In this document: one piece after another, positions 21,601-29,303 of the stretch | How positions within the stretch are numbered: the first letter of the stretch is position 1 | How the letters are laid out: each line of letters opens with the position of its first letter | DNA from: Nemertoderma westbladi | Lineage: Eukaryota > Xenacoelomorpha > Nemertodermatida > Nemertodermatidae | Assembly (NCBI GenBank): GCA_032718475.1 | Contig: JAUCBJ010000847.1 | Span: 1 to 57,711 of the forward strand | Direction: 5' to 3' | Length of the DNA: 57,711 nt | Notes under the pieces: model-generated | Told to the model about the DNA's origin: nothing | The model's database searches: none | The model's input: only the letters and a program-made list of their open reading frames with translations | Made by a program: the position numbers and the translations under genes

Positions 21601-24600
21601 CGCAGACCTAACTGGGAATCGGCAGTTCTCATCAATTCGCTAACTGAGAACATCAGATACTCAGTGGGTATAAAATGTTGATCTACAATACGAAGGTCTT
21701 AATTATCTTTGAAATATTGAGGTACACACCCTCAGAATATAACACATTCGTAATTGTATCCATGTTTCCTTTCTTGCCATATTAGTGGAAGGGATACTGC
21801 AATATTACTTACTTACCAACATAGTGCCTACAACTGTTAGCTCGAGTCCGATCACGGTCCTCTATCAACATATTTAATGAATTTGGTACGGTACGACGTC
21901 TGAATTATTATATAATATTATAATCTTAAAATAATAAGTAACCAACTTAGAAACCAAAATATTATTACTGTATAGAGCAGTTAAGGAAGAGAGCTACGTT
22001 TGAGACCACAAAAAACGACATAGACTGTCATATACCTTGCCTAACTCCATGTCTTGGCGACCTTAGATCCTGGCGAACATAGGCATACAGTAGGCGAAAT
22101 TAAATCTTGGCTAACTTAGATCGAGACGAACTTAGGATCTAATCGCATCGGAACTACAGTAGGTTCGTACAGAATCTTACTACGCCAGTGTCTAATTCCA
22201 CATACGTACAGTAGGATCTAAGTTTGCCTACGAAATTCGCCTATTATCTATGTTCCCCTCGCCAGTGTAGTCCATCTATAGGATATCTACTTCTTCCAAG
22301 TAACATAAAGTTAACTGGGCTAGGGTGCTATCACGGCGAGAAATAGAGTAACAATATTCTTTCAGTATGATTGTACCGGTACCGTACTTTGCCGTATTAT
22401 AGGTATAGTTATAGTATAGGTATAGGTAGGTCTAAAAGTCAACACAGATGCAGACAGCACAAGTTTCAGAAGCGTATCGTGGACCGGCAAACGACACCGG
22501 TCAGCCGGTGTCACCATTCTTTCGCTGCGGTTAGTCCGGTAGACATATACCTATATAGGCCTCGGCCTGCCAGCCTGCTGTTAGCAGCCTAGCAGGTTTA
22601 GATCTTCTAGCAGTCTAGTATCGGTATGTGGTAGCGGTAGGCCTATGCCTTGGTGGTAGGGGCCTACTGTATAGGCAAGTCTGCCACTAGCAACTGGCAA
22701 AGCAAAGCAAGTAGGGCTGTAGGGCGTAGTACTGTAGTAGGCCTACAGTAATCAGGCAGTCTGGTAGTAGCAGAGTAGACTGCTCTGACTGTAATGCGGT
22801 AGGCATATACAATACCGGTATAGGCCTACTACTGTACTAGACTACTGTAGTCCCCCCACAGACCTTCCCTCCTGTAGCTGTGTAGCTTGGTAGGCATATC
22901 GCTACAATCAGACAATGCAATACTGCAATAGGCTTACCCCTACCTAAATTCTCAATTGCTCGTTCCGTTACTGCGTTATCATGTTATCTTTCATCTTTAC
23001 AGCTTTATCAGTTTATAGATAATAGTAGTTCCCGCTCCCGGTTGTTCTACCTGTCTGCTGGTAGGTCTACTGGTCTACTGCAATAGTCCTGTAATCAGAT
23101 AATAATAATAATAATATAATTATTTATAAAGTACCAAAATTGCATAGGGGTAGGCCTATACAGCTATACCTCAGTGTATACGGGTATAACCTGGGTATAA
23201 CACTACTGCACTAACAACACTACTGCACTAGGACTGCCGGACTGTAGGACCTATACATACTGTACAGCTGTCAGGCTGTATTTACAGTCTGACAGTAATC
23301 TGGTAATACTGAGTACAGTAGTCAGGTAGTAAGAGAAACATGTCTGACGATAAATCTTCCAATAATAAAAATACAGATATTAAAACCCCTGTTGAAAGAA
23401 CTGATGATATTACTGGTTCTATTAGATCAACTTTAGAATTCGTAAAGGACATTGAAATATTTCAGAATCTCCAAAACAAATTAGCTGATAATTTCTCATT
23501 CATGCGGCAGTCTGGTGTTATAGAAATAGTTTCGCATCCATATTTCTATACTGGAGTGGCAGTGGGTTGGCCCATTGCTATGCTAACTCGCCCCATCGCG
23601 TTAATTGTTGCTGGCGGAATTGGATTTTGTGTTGGTCGACTCAGTTGTGCTGGTGAAACTAACCTATTTAATACTGGCATCACTGATAAAATTTTAACCG
23701 GATCAGATAAAAGCGAGGGTTCGAAGTAGACATACCAGTATCCTTGTATCAGATAATTTGATTCCTGATTTGATTCTGACCGGTACGCGGTACCACGTAT
23801 GTATATATGTGGTGAGACTCTTTGCTGTTTTATCCTGGTTCTCCCGGATTATCTTATGATTTAATTTTACTATTAATCAATCTACCTGTAACGTAACACA
23901 TTACCTTGTTCTGGTATGAGTTCTGATAATCGTGAAACCATTGCTGTAACAACCACTAGTAACTCTAACGAAACGATCCATGGACTAAACCCCAGATCCG
24001 AGATTATTGACACCAAAGAGCTCCATAGAGGTCGATTATTAGTTGATCGGGCCCTCCAACTTATACATTACGAGAGCTTCGATTCCTACATAAAGACACT
24101 CCGGGACTCCAAGGTAAAGGACGTGGTGTTCTCTCCTTACTTCCTGTGTGGAGCTATTATCGCCTGGCCTACGGCGCGTCTCATTAAATCCCCGAGTCTC
24201 GGTTCATTGATCGTCATCGGCACAGGTTTCGTCGCTGGCGGCCTGTATTTTGGACCTTTTCAGATACCAAAGTACCCATTGCCCGGACGGACAGAAATGT
24301 ACCCAACACCAAAAGGAGACACATCAAAGGGACCTCAGTAGTATCGTTTAGGATTTATTGTGATTCAATTGTATTTAAATTAAGTTGGACCTAGGCATAT
24401 TTACGGTGCTGTTGTAATTTATGCTATTAATTTAAACTCCCTAACTTAGACCATTGAATTAATTTCTAAACTGTTTTAAAATGAGTGAATTCAATTTGGC
24501 TTCGGAATTAGTTCGCCGTTCCACTGGTAGTATTTCGGAGTCGGACATGCTCACTCTCTACGGGCTGTACAAACAGGCGACTGTGGGTAAATGCGAGACC

Positions 24601-27600
24601 AGGAAACCGTCTATGTTCGACTTTACGGCAACGAGCAAATGGGATGCATGGAAACGGATGGGTGCGATGGAGAGAGAGGAAGCGAAACGCGAGTATATCG
24701 ATACTGTGGGGAAGTTGTTCCCGGGGTGGGGTGACGGGGGTACTGGAGGAGAGGAGGGTAGGGGTGCTGGGGTAGGGGAGAGTGGGGGTACCAGGGGAAG
24801 GGAGGTTGATAGAAATGTGGGATTTGGACCGGTTGTTAGTACCTTATGTAGAGATGACACTGAGGATGACAATGAAGGTGAAAATAAGTTGTTTGATATG
24901 GTAAAACAAGGAGATACTGCTGGACTGGACGAGTTGCTGAGTGGCGGGCTGTACGATGTTGACGATAAGGACGGTGTTGGGATGAGCATGTTGCACTGGG
25001 CATCCGATAGAGGGTTCATTGAGGTGGTTCATTTACTCTCCAGTTACTCTGCCTGCGTTAATGCTCGCGATATTGACGGACAGACGGCCCTCCATTATGC
25101 GACCTCCTGCGCCCATCCTGCCCTGGTTGCCACTCTGATGAACTACGGCGCCGACCCATTCGCCAGGGACAACGAAGGTTTAACTCCGTACGAAGTATGC
25201 GATCCAACTGTTGTAGATGAGGTTAAAGTTCTGTTGTTTAATTCCGGGTGTTCTACACATTGGGGCCTTTCATAGATCACCAAGACCAAACCATCGAAAA
25301 CGGGTAGAGTCACCACTCTCCACACCATTCAGTGTGGAGAACTAATATCTGAGGAGGGGTGGGGGGGGGGGGGGGGGGTTGTGGGGGGTGGCGTGCGAGT
25401 GACGGAGTGACGTTATAATTTCTAGTAAACTATTTTTATTTATTATGTTTCAAGGGGTAGGTTTGAAATGCAAGACGTATAATTTTTGACCTGGGTGAGA
25501 TGGTGTTAATGATGACTGATAAAAATGTATAATCATATATGGAAGGCCCCTATTGTTTAATTTCTATTAAAAGTTGAACTATAATATTAGTAATTGGACC
25601 TCTACAAATTAGCTCTTAATCATTTTATTTTTTAGAAATTTCAAATGTTTGATTACCGGTTTATCTGGTATATTTTGTGGTTCATGAAAATTATTAAAAA
25701 AATAATCACGCGTTAATATATTATGTATTTCGGCGTTTTATTGGTACAATACAGTGATCGTTTTGTACGATACTGCAGTACTAAATCACGTCAATGTTTA
25801 GTACATTACGATTCCTTGTACTCAGCTCAGATGGGGGGGGGGGGGGGGGGGGGACTCTAGACACAATCATCAAAATTCATCCCTCTCCAGGGAAAAATCA
25901 GCGCAACTAACAGCTGATTGCGAGAAAATATGAAACTGTAACATGTGCCAATGTCTTTCATTTATTATTTTAATTATAATAACGTGCTGTTAATTTGGAT
26001 GTGATCCGCGTGAAGCCCTCTACAATATGTCCTTATTTGTTAAGTTCTATTGGAATGGCGTTGTGAAATATATGCGGCGAAGATTAGATTATTAGATAGA
26101 GCGGCGAAGATTGGATTACGTCCAGGTTCTTTGTCGACCCTTGAATCGAGATAATGGATTTGGATTATATGAAATTTCTCTCGAGTCTTTCCTTTATTAA
26201 AATAAACACTATGAATTCTCAGAATAACATAAATATAAAGAGATATCATAATTCTAGATACCTTATGACTTTGCTATTAATGTTTATTTCGGAAGCTTTG
26301 CTTCTAGACTGTAATTTTCTACCTCACTGTAATATCTCAAATTTGTTTCTGTTTTTTATATTTTCAAATTTAATGTCTCTTTATTGGTCCTTTCTGTCGT
26401 GCAATGTGAAAAGACAGAAGTCACATTTTTCCATCGCTCTATCTAGTAGTAATGGTATAAATAAACGAGAATACCGTATCTACTCTAGTTATCGGAGATA
26501 TTCAATGTAAAAAGGCAAGTTAAAACATATGTATAGTGTTACTAAGGAAAAGGACCGTAAGTGCAATACAAAAGACCGCAACTACTGTACTTAACTTTAT
26601 GCAAAAAACCATAAATCAACAAGACTTGTGGTCTTTTCACATTGCATGGCAGCTTTGGCTGTGCGTTGCGTACTTGTAATAATATTAGGCATACACTACG
26701 AATTCCGCATCATGCTGTCATGTAGGACAACGACACACTTAATTACATTTATATGTTCTGCATCTATATGTTATATGGGGGTGAGACCTGGACACTGACT
26801 AAATCACTTGAACAACGAATTTATGGTTGCTACACAAGACTACTAAGGGCAGCCCTAAACATCAGCTGGAGACAACACATGACAAACGCCGAGCTTTATG
26901 GTACAATACCACCTGTATCAACCACCCTCCGTTAACGCAGATTAAGATTCAGTGGGCACTGCTGGCGAAGTAAAGACGAGGTCATACCAGATCTACTTCT
27001 CTGGCAACCAACTCATGGAAAGCGTAGTCGTGGACGACCGGCCATAACATATATAGATCAACTTGAAAGGGATACTGAACTTGGGAGAAACGAAATTGCG
27101 ACAACTATGGAGAATCGGGAAGCCTGGAAGGATCTCATTTCCACTGTCCGAGTTCGCTCGACCTAGTAGTAGTAGTAGTATATGTTCTGCAACTACTGAA
27201 CTAGCCAGGAAGTACACGACCTACGTCTAGGTTTATTCGGCATAACTTCTGGATTTAGACCTTCCAGATTCCTGTGATGTGTAATTCGATTTGCTAATGG
27301 CCCGCAGTACATCTTGAGGTTCAGCCCCATAAATAGCCATGATACAAATTCAATTACCATTGTTATTACCATGTGATGCAACGGATTCACACCTACACCT
27401 ACGCTCGGTCTAATGAACAGTCGGTATGTGTTGGATATGTGATATGAGGGGACCGGACGACGGGATAGGCCTAAGCTGAAATATATCTGACCGACCGTAA
27501 TGCTACATAATGTCAAATGAGATACTGGTATCATGCAGACAGGTACATGATACCGTGGATAACACAGACAGAGAGACGTACGTCAGTACGTGCATACGTA

Positions 27601-29281
27601 GGCCACTGCTACTGTACTGCAGTCAGTACTCAGGTACTGGCAGAATTGAGTCTGTAGTTCTGGGGCGAGCCACGTAGTGAGTATCAAGTCCGTGGTATCA
27701 CTACGCTGCTGGTGCGAGCCACATAATGGGGCGACTTCAGGGTATCCCTACTACAGTACAGTATGCTAATAATGACTAGCACTACATCCCTGTGGCTCTG
27801 TCCAATTGTTAAGCCAGTATACTGTATCTCGCCTCTATTACTAACTAGCATCGCTACACTCTACTTAGAAATGTGGTACAGTACTACACTACATACATAC
27901 ATTAAATATTCGTTTGCCATATTGCACGTCATAGATGAAATAATAAATAGTTGTAACCACTAAAAACGAGGTTCAATTGTCCAAAAAAATATAATCTATG
28001 ATCGATTATTAATAATTTAAGAGTTACATCCTCAAACATTATTTTAATTTTGTAGGGCCTACATATTATTTATTGAACGTTATATTTGAATTCATTATTT
28101 TCCCATACTAGATACCTCGGTGTAACTATCGGGGGCCCCTACAAGTACAGCCTGGATCCACCGAATGCGAATAAAGAGAGACTCGAAATGGAGAGACAGA
28201 AGAAAGCAATGAAGGGCGGTGCATTTAAAGTGAGTGTTCCTAGCGTTACATTATCGTTTACTCTGAGTATAAAGTGAGTGTTCCTAACGTTACATTATGG
28301 TTTACTCTGAGTTTAAAGTGAGTGTTCCTAACGTTACATTATGGTTTACTCATTTAAAGTGAGTGTTCCTAACGTTACATTATGGTTTACTCTGAGTTTA
28401 AAGTGAGTGTTCCTAACGTTACATTATCGTTTACTCTGAGTATAAATTATCTGTGATACGGGGGTGATACCAAAGGAAAAGGCTGACCCTGTCACAAACT
28501 GCAACAACAGAACATTTTTTAAGTTGGGGTCAACGAAAATTGTAATGATTGTTTTATGAACGCACTATCAGTCACTAGCCACACTTTCAACCCCCATTCA
28601 TGATAGGCTTATATTTAATAACTTAAATTATGTTTCAGGTATTGACAGGTCATAATGGTCTATTTGATGAGAACCCTTTCAGATCAGATAGACCTCTTGG
28701 TCCAGCTAAATCCACGGGGAGCTCTAAAAAAATCGAAAGGCCATTTCGGCCAAGTCACCCAGGAAAGTTGGTAAGTGTAAGACCGGACCGGTAGGCCTAC
28801 ATTAAGGTTATCTTGTTATGTTCTGGGATAAATATTTAAAAGTGTTATAAATATTTACACATATTAATTAATATTAACTAGAAATCTATGTTTCAACTTT
28901 TTTAGGAAATTGTAAAAATAATGGTATCGTTTACAAGGCGTTCTAGAATACATAAGCTTCCAAAACAGAACGAAAATTCTGTCGTCGTTGGTTCAACCCC
29001 AAGTACAACTTATTACAACAATATCATATGTATTATCTAATCCTTCTTTATTATCTCTAATACTTTAGCTTGGAGGCGGTAAACACGGTACATTCGACCC
29101 CTACCCATCTCATTCCAGCGACAAATACATGGTGAAATCGAAAACAACTAAATTCTCGAAGCAGTGGGTCCCGAACGCCGGACCGAAAACATGTCCAGTC
29201 GATTCGATTCTGTCCAAAAACGTCGATAAGGAAGTCAACAACCTCAACTCTAGACACGTGAAATCTGTGATGTACTCATGA
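18537..29281 (+). CDS. CFAP96: CFAP96 (C4orf47 family), six coding exons
   Basis: Coding exons are 18537-18618, 19696-19883, 20458-20627, 28112-28229, 28639-28770 and 29069-29281: 903 nt, 300 aa, against about 309 in human. All introns are GT-AG and phases join exactly. Family signatures in order are DMERLGIF near the N-terminus, KQMLPGGSKE, GYFDKQFVRVFEGEG, GSYYGTLGG, YKAPKRNIFTSPGKLGTGYG, then GGGKHGTFDPYPSHSSDKY near the C-terminus. From family knowledge it is a cilia- and flagella-associated, centrosomal protein with no enzymatic domain. The start ATG is preceded by ACAACC and follows the family N-terminus. Intron 3 is 7.5 kb and contains three other ORFs on the same strand. Two exon/intron junctions are tandemly duplicated (exons 2 and 4). 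A polyadenylation signal follows at 29298. Confidence 0.93.
19696..19883 (+). CDS. CFAP96: CFAP96 exon 2 (two possible donors)
   Basis: The acceptor is TTTTTACAG|TT. The exon encodes about residues 28-90, including KQMLPGGSKE and FEGEG. The first donor is AAG|GTAAGG. A second donor, AAG|GTAACT, follows 39 nt later at 19922/19923; its use would add 13 residues (VRLWNASKRNVGK) in frame. The first donor matches consensus better and gives the family's usual length. Confidence 0.9.
19860..19926 (+). repeat. 39-bp tandem duplication of exon 2/intron 2 junction
   Basis: The segment 19860-19898 holds the last 24 exonic bases and 15 intronic bases. It is followed directly by a second copy of the exonic part and donor (19899-19926). 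Both copies of GCATCTAAACGTAACGTCGG are identical. Confidence 0.9.
20458..20627 (+). CDS. CFAP96: CFAP96 exon 3
   Basis: The acceptor is TTTCAATAG. Encodes EFIPVSGFKAPEGKGSYYGT at its start and ends in GTGYG, phase 2. The donor is GG|GTAAGC. Confidence 0.92.
21231..21452 (+). mobile_element. tRNA-derived SINE, copy B
   Basis: It has an A-box-like CTTGGTCTTATTTGTG near 21238 and a B-box GGTTCAATCCC at 21284-21294. The body is shared with copy A (9111-9466), including CTGCAGCCTAGCCCAACCC and GGTCGATAAATGGGAACCAA. The copy lies in CFAP96 intron 3 in the gene's orientation. The tail differs from copy A after CTGTGGAA. Confidence 0.75.
21453..23339. other. Intronic stretch rich in short palindromic words
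   Basis: Part of CFAP96 intron 3, upstream of the nested ORFs. From about 22370 it is crowded with TAGGCCTAC, ACCGGTACC and CAGTACTGTAG-type words. A 73-codon frame at 22371-22592 is composed of these words and is unlikely to be a gene. A promoter for the nested ORFs could lie here; no TATA or initiator could be assigned. Confidence 0.4.
23340..23729 (+). CDS. Small membrane protein, unknown family (paralogue 1)
   Basis: A 129-aa intronless ORF; the ATG has A at -3. Residues 1-35 are polar and Ser/Thr/Asp-rich. Residues 35-60 look helical and amphipathic. Residues 66-103 form a likely hydrophobic hairpin: PYFYTGVAVGWPIAML, then PIALIVAGGIGFCVGRL. A polar tail follows. The hairpin is alignable with that of the next ORF (PYF, G, WP.A, G-rich second helix), so the two are probably tandem duplicates. 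I do not recognise the family. The Gly-rich helices would suit a mitochondrial or ER membrane protein, but that is a guess. It is the first of three same-strand ORFs inside CFAP96 intron 3; the next starts 186 bp on. Confidence 0.7.
   Translation: MSDDKSSNNKNTDIKTPVERTDDITGSIRSTLEFVKDIEIFQNLQNKLADNFSFMRQSGVIEIVSHPYFYTGVAVGWPIAMLTRPIALIVAGGIGFCVGRLSCAGETNLFNTGITDKILTGSDKSEGSK
23916..24341 (+). CDS. Small membrane protein, unknown family (paralogue 2)
   Basis: A 141-aa intronless ORF. Residues 1-35 are polar. A helical segment spans about 38-70 and a hydrophobic hairpin about 73-113: SPYFLCGAIIAWPTARLI, then SLIVIGTGFVAGGLYFGPF. The C-terminus is Pro-rich. The PYF...G...WP.A pattern matches paralogue 1 (residues 67-82 there). 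It lies 186 bp after the first ORF and 139 bp before the ACBD6-like ORF. Such spacing is compatible with a polycistronic transcript or with three compact genes. No clear 3' splice or trans-splice acceptor could be placed before the ATG. The function is unknown. Confidence 0.7.
   Translation: MSSDNRETIAVTTTSNSNETIHGLNPRSEIIDTKELHRGRLLVDRALQLIHYESFDSYIKTLRDSKVKDVVFSPYFLCGAIIAWPTARLIKSPSLGSLIVIGTGFVAGGLYFGPFQIPKYPLPGRTEMYPTPKGDTSKGPQ
24481..25275 (+). CDS. ACBD6: ACBD6-like acyl-CoA-binding ankyrin protein
   Basis: A 264-aa intronless ORF, against about 282 aa in human. Residues 3-83 are an acyl-CoA-binding domain, with LYGLYKQATVGKC and KPSMFDFTATSKWDAWKRMG. Residues 84-110 are a Gly/Glu-rich linker encoded by a G-rich strand. 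Residues 114-124 (GFGPVVSTLCR) match the family's conserved bridge. Ankyrin repeats follow at about 163-195 (MLHWASDRGFIEVVHLL) and 196-228 (GQTALHYATSC). The family binds long-chain acyl-CoA and has been tied to protein N-myristoylation. ACBD6 genes I know of have several introns, so an intronless copy suggests retroposition or operon-style compaction. No poly-A tract or target duplication proves retroposition. The frame is intact. ATG context is AAAATGA. Confidence 0.88.
   Translation: MSEFNLASELVRRSTGSISESDMLTLYGLYKQATVGKCETRKPSMFDFTATSKWDAWKRMGAMEREEAKREYIDTVGKLFPGWGDGGTGGEEGRGAGVGESGGTRGREVDRNVGFGPVVSTLCRDDTEDDNEGENKLFDMVKQGDTAGLDELLSGGLYDVDDKDGVGMSMLHWASDRGFIEVVHLLSSYSACVNARDIDGQTALHYATSCAHPALVATLMNYGADPFARDNEGLTPYEVCDPTVVDEVKVLLFNSGCSTHWGLS
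25356..25378 (+). repeat. G-rich run after the ACBD6-like ORF
   Basis: A run of G with one T, followed by TTGTGGGGGGTGG. It lies about 80 bp past the ACBD6-like stop codon and has G-quadruplex potential. Confidence 0.8.
25566..25571 (+). promoter_or_regulatory. Possible poly(A) signal for the nested ORFs
   Basis: ATTAAA, the commonest variant signal, 290 bp after the ACBD6-like stop. In AT-rich DNA a chance match is likely. Confidence 0.2.
25833..25990 (+). repeat. Dispersed repeat family R1, copy 2, with G21 head
   Basis: A G21 run (25833-25853) is followed by ACAATCATCAAAATTCATCC and AACAGCTGATTGCGAG, matching copies at 813 and 44896. Confidence 0.55.
26750..27181 (+). pseudogene. LINE reverse transcriptase C-terminus relic
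   Basis: The frame reads LYGGETWTLTKSLEQRIYGC, RLLRAALNISWRQHMTNAEL, one internal TAA (26933-26935), RRLRFSGHCWRSKDEV, GKRSRGRPAITYIDQLERD and NREAWKDLISTVRVRST, then a stop at 27164. This is the region downstream of the RT core in many invertebrate non-LTR retrotransposons. It ends in a (TAG/GTA)n tail, as such elements often do. It is 5' truncated and has one nonsense mutation. It sits in CFAP96 intron 3. Confidence 0.85.
27182..28111. other. 3' part of CFAP96 intron 3
   Basis: No gene recognised. It contains frequent ACGTACGTCAGTACGT-like words and CAGTACTG palindromes, and short frames on both strands without domains. Confidence 0.4.
28112..28229 (+). CDS. CFAP96: CFAP96 exon 4
   Basis: The acceptor is CCCATACTAG|A. 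Encodes YLGVTIGGPYKYSLDPP near its start and KGGAFK at its end. The donor is AAA|GTGAGT, the first of five copies. Confidence 0.92.
28224..28446 (+). repeat. 44-bp minisatellite of the exon 4 splice donor, 5 copies
   Basis: The unit starts TTTAAAGTGAGTGTTCC, continues AACGTTACATTATGG and ends TTTACTCTGAG. The first copy overlaps the last six coding bases of exon 4. Every copy keeps AAA|GTGAGT. The second and fifth junctions show a TATAAA variant and the third unit is a few bases short. Confidence 0.95.
28639..28770 (+). CDS. CFAP96: CFAP96 exon 5
   Basis: The acceptor is ATGTTTCAG|G. Encodes 44 residues from VLTGHNGLFDENPFRSD to RPFRPSHPGKL. The donor is TTG|GTAAGT. Confidence 0.92.
29069..29281 (+). 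CDS. CFAP96: CFAP96 exon 6 and stop
   Basis: The acceptor is ATACTTTAG|C. Encodes LGGGKHGTFDPYPSHSSDKY, a Lys-rich stretch, and ends HVKSVMYS before TGA. Confidence 0.93.
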   Translation, partial: LGGGKHGTFDPYPSHSSDKYMVKSKTTKFSKQWVPNAGPKTCPVDSILSKNVDKEVNNLNSRHVKSVMYS

Positions 29282-29297
29282 GAATCTCGTACCTATA

Positions 29298-29303
29298 AAT
29301 AAA
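29298..29303 (+). promoter_or_regulatory. CFAP96 poly(A) signal
   Basis: AATAAA 17 bp after the CFAP96 stop codon. This implies a very short 3' UTR. Confidence 0.6.

Noticed and set aside
24558-25032. Minus-strand ORFs opposite the ACBD6-like gene
   Set aside because: Low-complexity Ser/Pro frames complementary to the Gly-rich linker.
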